DNA from: Solirubrobacter taibaiensis
GTDB taxonomy: Bacteria > Actinomycetota > Thermoleophilia > Solirubrobacterales > Solirubrobacteraceae
Assembly (NCBI GenBank): GCA_027587225.1
Contig: JAPDDQ010000014.1
Location: 1 to 64,000 of the forward strand
Direction of reading: 5' to 3'
DNA length: 64,000 bases
Positions 8,878 to 18,792 of this stretch are shown in pieces. Below the pieces are notes generated by a model, which was not told where the DNA came from, made no database searches, and saw only the letters and a program-made list of their open reading frames with translations. The position numbers were made by a program, and so were the translations under genes. The first letter of the stretch is position 1. Each line of letters begins with the position of its first letter.

Positions 8878-8906
8878 CAAGTCCGCCGGTCTTAGATCAG
8901 CGCCCG

Positions 8907-9278
8907 CTAGGACGCCGCCTGCGCGACGCCCGGGTGGGCCTGCAGGGTCTCTTCGCCGGACTCGCCAGTGCGAATCCGGTATGCCTCTTCGACGGGCAAG
9001 ATGAACACCTTGCCGTCACCGATGGAGCCGGTGCGGGCGTGCTTGAGGATGGCGTCAACCACCGTCTGCACGTCACCGCTGGCCACCACGCACTCCAGCT
9101 TGACCTTCGGCCGCAGCCAGTTGGTCAGCTCGGCGCCGCGGTAGCGCTCGGTGATGCCCTTCTGCCGCCCGGAACCCTTGACCTCCGAGATCGACAGGGA
9201 CGGGAAACCGAGCTCTAGGAGCTCCATCCGGATCGGCTCGAACGCCTCATGTCGGATGAACGCTTCGATCTTTTTCAC
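8907..9278 (-). CDS. glnB: PII nitrogen regulatory protein
   Basis: This trimeric PII signal protein senses 2-oxoglutarate and ATP/ADP and typically gates the Amt channel. It has 123 residues and starts at GTG 9278, overlapping the amt stop (GTGA). The N-terminal MKKIEAFIRHEAFEPIRMEL and T-loop EVKGSGRQKGITERYRGAEL are canonical, and the B-loop TGSIGDGKVFI is intact. Position 51, usually the tyrosine that is uridylylated or adenylylated, is leucine, and position 49 is alanine. Known T-loop modification at those sites is therefore impossible, and control would rest on ligand binding alone. The C-terminal tail is slightly extended. Confidence 0.95.
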   Translation of the reverse strand: MKKIEAFIRHEAFEPIRMELLELGFPSLSISEVKGSGRQKGITERYRGAELTNWLRPKVKLECVVASGDVQTVVDAILKHARTGSIGDGKVFILPVEEAYRIRTGESGEETLQAHPGVAQAAS

Positions 9279-10744
9279 GCCGGAACCTCACGGGTAGTGG
9301 CCTTGGGAGCCGCGGCACCAGCCGGCGCGGCCGGCGAGTAGCCCACGAGCTCCGGAGCCGGGATGAACTGTTCCGGATACCCGTACATGCCGTGCTCGGA
9401 AATGTCCAGACCCGCATCCTCTTCGTCAGCCGTCACGCGCAGGCCGTACGTCTTCTTGATCAAGAAGAAGGTGATGTACGAGAGCGTGAAGACGAACACG
9501 AAGGCGACGACCACACCGACGAGCTGGTTGAACAGCTGACCCGGGTCGCCCGTGTAGAACAGGCCGGCCTCGCCGACGGCGTTCTTCTCGGCCAGACGCG
9601 GCGAGGTGAACAGACCGCAGGCGAGCGTGCCCCAGATGCCGGCCAGACCGTGCGCGGAGAGCGCACCGACCGGATCGTCGATCAGCTTGTCGATGGCCAG
9701 GATGCCGAAGACCACGATCGTGCCGGCGACGAGGCCGATGATCGGAGCCGCCCACAGCTCGACGTAGCCCGACGGCGCCGTGATGGCCACCAGACCGGCG
9801 ATCGCGCCGTTGCCGGCCATGCCGATGTCGATCTTCTTGACCTTGATCCACATCACCGCGACGGCGGCGAGCACGCCACCGGCAGCGCCGAGGTTGGTGA
9901 CCGCGGCGATCTCCGGGAAGCGGCCGTCCAGCGCGCCCAGGGTGGAACCCGGGTTGAAGCCGAACCAGCCGAGCCACAGGATCAGGACGCCGAGGCCGAA
10001 CAGCGGCATGCTGTGGCCCGGGATGGCGCGCGGCTTGCCGTCGTTGCCGTACTTGCCGCGACGAGCGCCGAGCAGCAGGAGCACCGCGAGGGCGCCGGAG
10101 GCGCCGATCAGGTGCACCACCGTGGAACCGGCGAAGTCCTGGATCGCGAAGCGCTCGGCCACCCAGCCGCCGCCCCAGATCCAGTGCGCGCCGATCGGGT
10201 AGATGACCGCTGAGAAGACGATCGCGTAAATCACATACACGCCGAACTTGACACGCTCGAGCGTGGTCCCCCAGACGATCGCCAGCGACACCGCGCAGAA
10301 GACGAACTGGAAGAAGAACAGTGCCTCGACGGTGACCGTGCCGTCAGGCAGGCTGATGAGCGGGAAGTCCGCGGTCGGGTTGTCCCCGGCCAGGAAGAAT
10401 CCGCTCGTGCCGATCAGAGATCCGCCGTCACCGAAGGCGAAAGCAAAACCAACAGCCCAGAAGCAGATGGCGGCGATCGAGAAGTTGACCAGGATCTTCG
10501 CGATGATCGTGCCGGCGTTCTTGCCACGCGAGAAGCCGATCTCCAGGAAGGCGAAGCCCGCCTGCATGAACATCACGAGGACGGCCGCGACCATCACCCA
10601 GATCGAGTTGATTCCGACCTCGATGGGGAGCTTGCCCTCATCCGCCATCCGCAAGGTCGCCGGGTCCGCCATCGCTACCGCGGGCACGGCCAGTAGTGCG
10701 AGCAGTCCGGCCCCCATACCGGTCGCCCAACGGGTCCTACGCAT
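9275..10744 (-). CDS. amt: Ammonium transporter (Amt family)
   Basis: This trimeric Amt/Mep/Rh channel protein has 489 residues from ATG 10744, which has a GAGGAGG site 6 bases upstream; an ATG at 10768 lacks one. It opens with a cleavable signal peptide ending near AVAMADP. About eleven membrane helices follow. The family signature DFAGSTVVHLIGASGALAVL and the conserved twin-His region (SAHGLAGIWGTL) are present. The cytoplasmic C-terminal tail holds YGLRVTADEEDAGLDISEHG, the PII-contact region. The gene is translationally coupled to glnB, the classic arrangement in which PII blocks the pore when nitrogen is plentiful. Confidence 0.96.
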   Translation of the reverse strand: MRRTRWATGMGAGLLALLAVPAVAMADPATLRMADEGKLPIEVGINSIWVMVAAVLVMFMQAGFAFLEIGFSRGKNAGTIIAKILVNFSIAAICFWAVGFAFAFGDGGSLIGTSGFFLAGDNPTADFPLISLPDGTVTVEALFFFQFVFCAVSLAIVWGTTLERVKFGVYVIYAIVFSAVIYPIGAHWIWGGGWVAERFAIQDFAGSTVVHLIGASGALAVLLLLGARRGKYGNDGKPRAIPGHSMPLFGLGVLILWLGWFGFNPGSTLGALDGRFPEIAAVTNLGAAGGVLAAVAVMWIKVKKIDIGMAGNGAIAGLVAITAPSGYVELWAAPIIGLVAGTIVVFGILAIDKLIDDPVGALSAHGLAGIWGTLACGLFTSPRLAEKNAVGEAGLFYTGDPGQLFNQLVGVVVAFVFVFTLSYITFFLIKKTYGLRVTADEEDAGLDISEHGMYGYPEQFIPAPELVGYSPAAPAGAAAPKATTREVPA

Positions 10745-10801
10745 CGTTCCTCCTCTGTGAAACAGCATCGAGGAGCAGTCTCCGCGCTGGCGCTCAGGCC
10801 A

Positions 10802-13165
10802 TCATTGTCCCGGTGTCGAAGATTCGTTCGCCACACTTCTCCCTACGGTCGATCGGGCTTGTGCCACGAGTACAGCGATGTCATCGCGGACCTCGCCACC
10901 GCCCGCCAACGCTGCCGCTGAGAGGCAGTTGGCCACCGTTTCCCGTGCGTGTGAGGCGCGCGCGACGCGCAGCAGCTCACCCACGTCCTCGGTGCTGAGC
11001 GTGCGGGCCGGCGCGCCCGCCTCCGTCAATCCGTCCGTGTAGAGCAGGAGCGTGTCGCCGGGCGCCAGGACGGCCTCGACGTCGTGCACGAGCGGGTCCT
11101 CCAGCACGCCCAGCAGCGTCCCCGTGCAGTCGAGCGGCTTGACCGTCCCGTCCGCCGCGAGCAGCACCGGCGGCGGGTGCCCGCCGCAGGCCACCGTGAG
11201 CCCGAACCCGCCCTCTTCGTGCGCGCGCAGTCGCGCGTAGATGCCCGTCAGGAACTGCCCCGGCCGGCCCTCGGCCAGCACCGCACGGTTCAGGGCGCGC
11301 AGGACGTGGCTCGGCGCTGCGCCCTCCACCGCCGCGGCGCGCACGGTGTGGCGGGCGAGGGCGGTGAGGGCCGCCGCGTCCACGCCCTTGCCGCACACGT
11401 CGCCGATCGCGATCCCCCATTCGCCCGGCACGATCGCGAAGGCGTCGTAGAAGTCACCGCCGACGTCGAGCCCCTGCGCGCCGGCCACCAGCTCGGCTGC
11501 GAGGTCCAGGCCCGGGATCGTCGGGACCTGGCGCGGGAGCAACGAGGCCTGCAGCGTCTGGGCGACGTCGCGCTCGCGTTCGTAGAGCTGAGCGCGCGCG
11601 AGTGCGATCGCGCACTGGGTCGCGAGCGACGCGAGCAGATCGCGTTCGCCCTCGTCGAGGCCGCGTGGCCCCTTGAAGTCGATCAGCAGCACACCGAGCG
11701 GCTCGCCCGCGGTGACCAGCGGGAACGTGACGAGCGCGGGCACGTCGACCAGCTCTGGGAAGCGCTCCGCCATCTCCGCCGGGGTCCGCACGTGCACCGC
11801 CCGTCCGGTCCGGGCGGCCTCGGCGCTGGGCCGCCGGGCAGTGAGCGGGACCTGTGAGAGCCGACCGTGCTTCTCGGCGTTGAGCCCGTCCATCGCGACG
11901 AGCTCGAGCCAGTCGCCGCGCACGAGCAGGAGAGCGGCGCCGTCGGAGTCGAACGTCGCTCGCGCCTCCGCCACCGCGATCTCGGCGACATCCGTGACGG
12001 TGACGGCCGCCGCGAGCGTCGCTGTAGCGTGCTGCAGGCGCTCGCGCGCCTCCTCCGCCCGCCGCCGGGCCTCGATGTCGGAGACCGCCGCGCCGACCGC
12101 CACCGGGGCGGCGCCGCCGGCGCGGACCGGGAAGTAGCTGGCCTCGAAGCGCCGTCCCTCCACGGCCACCTCCACGTTGAGCACGGGCTCCCCGGTGGCG
12201 AGCACGCGTTCGAGCGCGGCGACCGCGTCCGGGTGCCGCACGCGCTTGCCGACCATCGCGGCGGCGGACTGGCCGTTCATCTCCGCCAGCGCGTCGTTGA
12301 CCCGCAGGTAGCGCAGCTCCTGATCGACGAACGCGAGCCCGAGCGGCGCCTCGGCGAAGACGGCGTCGAGCTCGGCCAGATGGCGCTCGCCGATCCGCCG
12401 CAGCTCCGCCTCCGCCGCCTCCAGGCTGACCGCGGTGGCGTTGAAGGCCTGCGCCAACTCCACGGTCTCAGGCGGGCCCGACTCGGGCAGGCGGGCGCCG
12501 TAGCGGCGCGCGCCGAGCTCGCGGGCGAAGTCCTGCAGGCGGTCGACCGGGATCACGACCCCGCGCACGGCGCCGTAGGAGATGAGGCCGATCAGGACGA
12601 GCAGGACGGCGAGCCCGATGCCGGCGGTGACGATCGAGCGCTCGCGCAGATCCGCGCTCTGGGCGCGGCGCTGGAGCAGCTCGCGGCGCTCGGAGGCGTC
12701 CAGCTCGGCGACCGTGGCGCGGATCGCGGCGAACTGGCGCCGGCCCTCCTGCGCGGTGATGGCGGTCGCGTCGGCGCGCCCGATGACATCCTCGAGGTAC
12801 GTCGTGTAGGCGTCGAGCGCACGCCGGAGCTCGGCCGTCCGCGCGCGCTGAGCGGCGTCATTGGGGACGGCCGCGAGCGCCGACACCTGCTGGGGCAGCT
12901 CGCGCCGCGCCGCGGTGTACGGGTCCAGGAACGAGCGATCGGCGGTCAGCAGGAAGCCGCGTGCGCCGGTCTCCAGGTCCTGCGAGAGCCGCTGGATCGC
13001 GTTGATCGCGTTGCGCGCCTCGGTGACGTTGCGAGCGGGCCCCGCCGCACGCTGCTGGTCCAGCAGCGCGTTCAGCAGCAACCCGAACGTGATCGCGGAG
13101 ACGAGCGCGATCGTGCCGGCCGCGGCCAGCACCCGTATCCGCAGCCCCCAGGGTCGTCGCCGCAC
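10802..13165 (-). CDS. Multi-sensor SpoIIE/PP2C-type serine phosphatase (CHASE3-HAMP-PAS-GAF-PP2C)
   Basis: This is a membrane-bound phosphatase of about 787 residues. TM1 is at about 10-32, a CHASE3 extracellular domain at about 35-175, TM2 at about 181-203, HAMP at about 204-255 and PAS at about 262-380. GAF follows at about 390-545 and the SpoIIE/PP2C catalytic domain at about 565-770. Catalytic motifs include GGDFYDAF, GDVCGKGVDAA and the C-terminal EVRDDIAVLV aspartates. Such RsbU-type enzymes usually dephosphorylate anti-sigma-factor antagonists; no partner lies nearby. The start is GTG 13165, 7 bases after a TAGAGT box. It sits between amt and the divergent glutamine synthetase gene, hinting at a nitrogen link (inference). 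Confidence 0.9.
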   Translation of the reverse strand: MRRRPWGLRIRVLAAAGTIALVSAITFGLLLNALLDQQRAAGPARNVTEARNAINAIQRLSQDLETGARGFLLTADRSFLDPYTAARRELPQQVSALAAVPNDAAQRARTAELRRALDAYTTYLEDVIGRADATAITAQEGRRQFAAIRATVAELDASERRELLQRRAQSADLRERSIVTAGIGLAVLLVLIGLISYGAVRGVVIPVDRLQDFARELGARRYGARLPESGPPETVELAQAFNATAVSLEAAEAELRRIGERHLAELDAVFAEAPLGLAFVDQELRYLRVNDALAEMNGQSAAAMVGKRVRHPDAVAALERVLATGEPVLNVEVAVEGRRFEASYFPVRAGGAAPVAVGAAVSDIEARRRAEEARERLQHATATLAAAVTVTDVAEIAVAEARATFDSDGAALLLVRGDWLELVAMDGLNAEKHGRLSQVPLTARRPSAEAARTGRAVHVRTPAEMAERFPELVDVPALVTFPLVTAGEPLGVLLIDFKGPRGLDEGERDLLASLATQCAIALARAQLYERERDVAQTLQASLLPRQVPTIPGLDLAAELVAGAQGLDVGGDFYDAFAIVPGEWGIAIGDVCGKGVDAAALTALARHTVRAAAVEGAAPSHVLRALNRAVLAEGRPGQFLTGIYARLRAHEEGGFGLTVACGGHPPPVLLAADGTVKPLDCTGTLLGVLEDPLVHDVEAVLAPGDTLLLYTDGLTEAGAPARTLSTEDVGELLRVARASHARETVANCLSAAALAGGGEVRDDIAVLVAQARSTVGRSVANESSTPGQ

Positions 13166-13172
13166 GCCGGGC

Positions 13173-13178
13173 ACTCTA
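13173..13178 (-). promoter_or_regulatory. -10 box TAGAGT, 7 bases before GTG 13165
   Basis: The minus-strand TAGAGT with a 7-base spacer to GTG suggests a leaderless start. It decides the start codon of the phosphatase gene, since upstream in-frame codons would run into the glutamine synthetase gene. Confidence 0.5.
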
Positions 13179-13291
13179 TGGCGTAAGTCGAAGTGCGCGC
13201 GCGTCGATTTGGACACGTGGACAAAGAGCCGGACCACGCACCCGCCTAGGTTAAGGGCCGCTGTCTCGATCCTGAGGAGGATTACGCCCGA

Positions 13292-15440
<2,149 letters not shown>

Positions 15441-15448
<8 letters not shown>

Positions 15449-15860
15449 AGGAAGTGGAGGCAAGCGCGGCGTCCTCGCCGCGCTTGACCTTCCACAGCAG
15501 CCACCCCAACCCGCCGAGAACGACGAACGCGCCACCGAAGATGAGCCGGAACGCGGTCGGCGCGGTCGAGGTCAGCGCGCCGAGGCCGATCGCGCCGAAC
15601 AGCCCTCCGAAGAACTGCCAGGCCTCGATCGGGCTGCGCGTGGAGGCGCCCGAGCAGATCGCCAGTGGCAGGCCGAGCGCGACCAGCGCGACGTACCAGC
15701 CCGTGTGGCTCGGGCACTCCGGCGCCGGACCGAAGCGTGTGTAGCCCGTCGAGGAGCACTCGCCGCCGCTCAGCAACTGATTCACGCCCACGGCCTCCAT
15801 CAGCAACGCGACGACCAGCAATGCCACCCAGGGAGCGCCTTTGCCGGCCACGCGCACCAT
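15441..15860 (-). CDS. Four-helix membrane protein of unknown function
   Basis: This 139-residue protein has four predicted membrane helices at about residues 10-30, 54-72, 80-99 and 104-122. An extracellular-type loop with two cysteines ([10 protein letters not shown] and APECPSHTG) lies between the first and second helix. The C-terminus is a short charged tail. I do not recognise the family. The start is ATG 15860. It converges with the glutamine synthetase gene with an 8-base overlap, and a perfect palindrome lies 16 bases upstream of its start. Confidence 0.7.
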
Positions 15861-15875
15861 CTTGCCAGCCCTGAG

Positions 15876-15908
15876 CCGGACCTAAAGGGCCTGGCCCTTT
15901 AGGTCCGG
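15876..15908. repeat. REP-like palindrome, 16-bp arms
   Basis: Perfect inverted repeat with arms CCGGACCTAAAGGGCC and its complement around a single T. It overlaps the last ten bases, including the stop, of the small gene ending at 15899. It belongs to the same form as 7581, 23303 and 58664. Confidence 0.85.
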
Positions 15909-16183
15909 CCGGTGATCGCGGCGACGTCGCGTTTGAGCGCCATCAAGCGCAGCATGTCGAGACGGTCGGCGTCCTCGGACGCCCGCCGCTCGTCGCCGGT
16001 GTCGCCGTGTTTCTCGCGCTTGGCGCTCCCGGTCACCGGGTCGTTGTTGCGGACCGGCACGGCCTGCACGCCGACCCGTGCGGCCGCGGCGACGTCGCGG
16101 GAGGTGAGCTCGGTCACCGGCGGTGGGGCCGGAGGCATGGACCGGGCTGGAGCGAGGCTCGCTCCGTTGATGTTGAGGCTCAT
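15899..16183 (-). CDS. Small hypothetical protein
   Basis: This 94-residue soluble protein begins MSLNINGASLAPARS from ATG 16183. It has strongly GC-biased third codon positions, which supports it being real. It has a Pro-rich N-terminal part, a basic middle (GSAKREKHGDTGDERR) and an amphipathic C-terminal helix ending DVAAITGRT. I do not recognise a domain. Its stop codon is provided by the palindromic element at 15876-15908, so the repeat may have altered the original C-terminus. The ribosome-binding site is weak. Confidence 0.5.
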   Translation of the reverse strand: MSLNINGASLAPARSMPPAPPPVTELTSRDVAAAARVGVQAVPVRNNDPVTGSAKREKHGDTGDERRASEDADRLDMLRLMALKRDVAAITGRT

Positions 16184-16190
16184 CCCTCAT

Positions 16191-16228
16191 GGCTTCGGCG
16201 CACCTCGTCCCGCCGCTGAGACGAAGCG
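16191..16228. repeat. Direct repeat copy 1 (38 nt, GCTTCG...CGAAGC ends)
   Basis: This copy carries the 21-base core beginning CGTCCCGCCGCTGAGACGAA. It has GCTTCG near its left end and CGAAGC near its right end, which can pair. A near-identical copy lies at 17108-17143. The two copies bracket the zinc-ribbon gene. Confidence 0.75.
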
Positions 16229-16413
16229 TCCCGACTGGACATGTGTCTCCGAACTCCCGTGGGGGAGCAACACTCGAGAAATCCTAACCCTAAGGGCAGG
16301 TGACGAGACGCCACTCACGCGACCTTCACACACGCAAGCACTGTTCTTCGCGGCTTGCATGGTCCGTCGTACGAGACGAAGTTGTGAGGCACGATGCACC
16401 GGAGGGTGGCGTA

Positions 16414-17058
16414 ATGGACGACGAGCGTCCCGAGAGCGAGCCGACGCGGGTCTGCCCGCGCTGCTCAACCCAATCCACAACGAGCGGACAGTACTGCCCG
16501 CACTGCGGTGCTTCGTTCGTCCGCCGCAGACGGCGACCGAGCCGGCGTGCCGTTCTCATGGTTCTCGCTGTTGCTGTGCTCGTCTTTGGGGGAGGGGGAG
16601 GAACGGCGGCCGCCCTCAAGATCCGCAGCGACAACGCGGAGCAGGCTGAACGAGAGCGCACGGCGGCAACGGCTGCGCGACTCGCGCGTGAGGAACAGCA
16701 GCGTGAGGAAGCGCGGGAGAAGCAGGCCGAAGAGGCACGGCAGAACGAGGCCGAGGCGCAACAGGCGCTCGACGAGATCGAGTTGGAAGGTCGCGAGGAT
16801 CTTGAGCGATCGCTTCGCAAGGCGATCACGAAGGACGCGCGCGCCAGCGTGCGAGACGGCCTGTTGGACGGCCCGATCCTTCGCACATCGTGCGATCCGG
16901 TCGGAGGTGGGCGCGACGACCTCACATCTCGCACCGGAAAATACGACTGCCTTGCAATTACGGAGACCGACGCGGACGGCACCTCACGCGGCTACAGCTT
17001 CCACGCGACCATCAACTACGAGGAGTACTCGTACACCTGGGGTCTCGGGCGCGACTGA
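16414..17058 (+). CDS. Zinc-ribbon, single-pass membrane, coiled-coil protein
   Basis: This 214-residue protein starts at ATG 16414, 8 bases after a GGAGGG site. An N-terminal zinc ribbon has two CxxC pairs (CPRC and CPHC) at about residues 13-34. A basic stretch RRRRRPSRRAV precedes one membrane helix at about 46-66. A highly charged Ala/Glu/Arg coiled coil spans about 75-130, and a C-terminal domain of about 80 residues contains two cysteines. The ribbon is cytosolic and the C-terminal domain probably extracellular. Codon use is visibly less GC-rich than in its neighbours. Its function is unknown, and flanking repeats hint at a separate origin. Confidence 0.8.
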   Translation: MDDERPESEPTRVCPRCSTQSTTSGQYCPHCGASFVRRRRRPSRRAVLMVLAVAVLVFGGGGGTAAALKIRSDNAEQAERERTAATAARLAREEQQREEAREKQAEEARQNEAEAQQALDEIELEGREDLERSLRKAITKDARASVRDGLLDGPILRTSCDPVGGGRDDLTSRTGKYDCLAITETDADGTSRGYSFHATINYEEYSYTWGLGRD

Positions 17059-17080
17059 GCCGCCACGCTCGACCAGTACC

Positions 17081-17104
17081 CGCGGCGGGCGCCTGCCCGC
17101 CGCG
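17081..17104 (+). terminator. Hairpin terminator after zinc-ribbon gene
   Basis: Arms CGCGGCGGGC and GCCCGCCGCG around a GCCT loop, 22 bases after the stop and followed by ATTGCTT. A 10-bp perfect GC stem fits an intrinsic terminator with a weak T-run. Confidence 0.65.
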
Positions 17105-17107
17105 ATT

Positions 17108-17143
17108 GCTTCGCACCTTCCGTCCCGCCGCTGAGACGAAGCG
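17108..17143. repeat. Direct repeat copy 2 (36 nt)
   Basis: Second copy of the element at 16191-16228. The two share CGCACCT and the 21-base core beginning CGTCCCGCCGCTGAGACGAA, with pairing GCTTCG and CGAAGC ends. It lies between the terminator of the zinc-ribbon gene and the YihY gene. Confidence 0.75.
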
Positions 17144-17181
17144 GGAGTGACTCGACGCATGTGCGGGGAGGACCGCTCGCG

Positions 17182-18075
17182 GTGAACGCGCGACGGATCG
17201 TGGATCGGAGCCTGCTCGCGCTGTGGAACGCGTGCGTGGAGTTCGTCGACGACCGCGGGCATCGCGATGCCGCGCAGATCGCGTTCTTCGCGGTGCTCTC
17301 CTTCATCCCGCTCGCGATGTTGCTCGTGGGCGGCTTCGGTCTCTTCTTCGACGACGCGGAGATCCGCGAGCGAGTCGTGGTGGTGATCTTCGACAACGTG
17401 CCGCTGTCGGAGGACAGCGACCGCGAGCGCCTCGAGCGCACGGTGGGCGACGCGCTCGACAACACGGGCCGGCTCGGGCCGGTCAGCGTCCTGCTGTTGA
17501 TCGTCGCCGCGAGCGGGGTGATGGGCGCGCTGCGCCACGCGATCAACCAGGCGTGGGACATCCACACGCGCCCGCCGATCATCCGCCGCAAGCTCCTGGA
17601 CCTGTCCCTCGTGCTCGGCTCGGCCGCGCTGATCGTGTTCAGCCTGAGCATCAGCGCGACGCGCGAGGCAGCGGACGATCTGGGCGAGGAGGGCTGGGCG
17701 GTCGACCTGATCGGGGACGTGCTGCCGTTCGTGTTCACGGTCGGCGTCGTGCTCTTCCTCTACCGCGTGCTGCCCTCCCCGCGGCCGAAGACGCGGGAGA
17801 TCTGGCCGGGCGCCGTGGTCGCCGCGGCGCTCATCAGCATCACGCGCGGCGGCCTGGAGATCTACTTCGAGTACCTGAGCGACTTCGGCGCGCTGTACGG
17901 CTCGCTCGGCGCGCTGATGGCGCTGTTCATCTTCGTCTACGCGGTCTCGCTGATCCTCGTGTTCGGGGCCGAGTACGCGTCGGAATGGTCGCGCCTGCCG
18001 GAGGACGATTCCGACGTTCGTCGAGACGTGCGAAAAAACTTCTCAAGGATCCGGGAGCTGCTGCCGAAGAAGTGA
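17182..18075 (+). CDS. YihY/BrkB family inner membrane protein
   Basis: This 297-residue integral membrane protein is of the YihY/virulence factor BrkB family (once misnamed ribonuclease BN). I chose GTG 17182, with GGGGAGG ten bases upstream. Six or so helices are present. The N-terminal family pattern DAAQIAFFAVLSFIPLAML and the central SGVMGALRHAINQAWDI match the family. The C-terminal DFGALYGSLGALMALFIFVY is the strongest hallmark. The biochemical role of the family is not settled. It converges on the response-regulator gene across a bidirectional hairpin. Confidence 0.88.
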   Translation: MNARRIVDRSLLALWNACVEFVDDRGHRDAAQIAFFAVLSFIPLAMLLVGGFGLFFDDAEIRERVVVVIFDNVPLSEDSDRERLERTVGDALDNTGRLGPVSVLLLIVAASGVMGALRHAINQAWDIHTRPPIIRRKLLDLSLVLGSAALIVFSLSISATREAADDLGEEGWAVDLIGDVLPFVFTVGVVLFLYRVLPSPRPKTREIWPGAVVAAALISITRGGLEIYFEYLSDFGALYGSLGALMALFIFVYAVSLILVFGAEYASEWSRLPEDDSDVRRDVRKNFSRIRELLPKK

Positions 18076-18128
18076 TTGAGCCCACCCAACCCCCTCAGGG
18101 CTCACCTCCCCTCAATAACCCCGGCATT

Positions 18129-18160
18129 TCCGGCCCCGTACTCTCCCGAGCGGGGCCGGA
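18129..18160. terminator. Bidirectional hairpin terminator
   Basis: Ten-base arms TCCGGCCCCG and CGGGGCCGGA enclose 12 bases in which CTC and GAG can also pair. It lies between the convergent YihY and response-regulator genes and can serve both. Confidence 0.7.
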
Positions 18161-18165
18161 CGCCG

Positions 18166-18792
18166 TTAATCGACCAATCCGCGCTTGGCCGCCCAGTGCG
18201 AGACCTCGTGCCGCGAGGTCAGCTGGAGCTTGCGCAGGACGTTGCCGACGTGGGTCTCCACCGTGCGGTCGCTGATCCCGAGCCGCTGCGCGATCCGCTT
18301 GTACGCGTAGCCGCGCGCGAGATGGTGCAGCACCTCGCGCTCGCGGGGCGTCAAGGACTCCAGCTCGTTCTTTTCCGGCGCGGGTGCGGAGAACGCCTGC
18401 AGGACGAAGGCCGCGAGCCGCGGCGAGAAGCACGCCTCGCCGGCGGCGACGGTCTTGATCGCGTCGAGCAGCTCGGACGTGTCGATCGTCTTGGTCACGT
18501 AGCCGAGCGCGCCCGCGCGGATCATCGGCACGACGTCCTCGGCCGCGTCGGAGACGCTCAGCGCCAGCACCTTCGGCGCGGTGTCGTCGCGCGGCAACGC
18601 CTCGAGCACGGCGACGCCGCCGCCGTCGGGCAGGTGGACGTCGAGCAGGACCACGTCGGGGTGCGTCTCCGCGATCACGGCCAGCGCCTCACTCGGCGTC
18701 GCCGCTTCCCCCACGACCTCGTGGTGCTGCGCGAGCTCGGCCTTCACGCCGGCGCGGAACAGGTGGTGGTCATCGACGACGACGAGCTTCAT
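18166..18792 (-). CDS. NarL/LuxR-family response regulator
   Basis: This 208-residue two-component DNA-binding regulator has an N-terminal receiver (1-120) with acidic pocket D7/D8, phospho-acceptor D51 in VVLLDVHLP and K101 in TKT. The C-terminal LuxR-type helix-turn-helix (about 143-205) has LTPREREVLHHLARGY and ISDRTVETHVGNVLRKL. The ATG overlaps the kinase stop by four bases, so kinase and regulator are coupled. Together with the PspC-domain gene upstream it forms a three-gene envelope-stress type operon. The target promoter is not evident. Confidence 0.94.
   Translation of the reverse strand: MKLVVVDDHHLFRAGVKAELAQHHEVVGEAATPSEALAVIAETHPDVVLLDVHLPDGGGVAVLEALPRDDTAPKVLALSVSDAAEDVVPMIRAGALGYVTKTIDTSELLDAIKTVAAGEACFSPRLAAFVLQAFSAPAPEKNELESLTPREREVLHHLARGYAYKRIAQRLGISDRTVETHVGNVLRKLQLTSRHEVSHWAAKRGLVD

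Noticed and set aside
13175..13291. GlnR/AmtR-type operator between glnN and the phosphatase gene
   Set aside because: Only a 5-base CGTGG/CCACG pair is visible and no match to the known GlnR half-sites, so I did not annotate it.
16191..17143. Integrative element bounded by att sites
   Set aside because: No integrase, tRNA or phage gene is present; the repeats and single gene are reported only as an observation.
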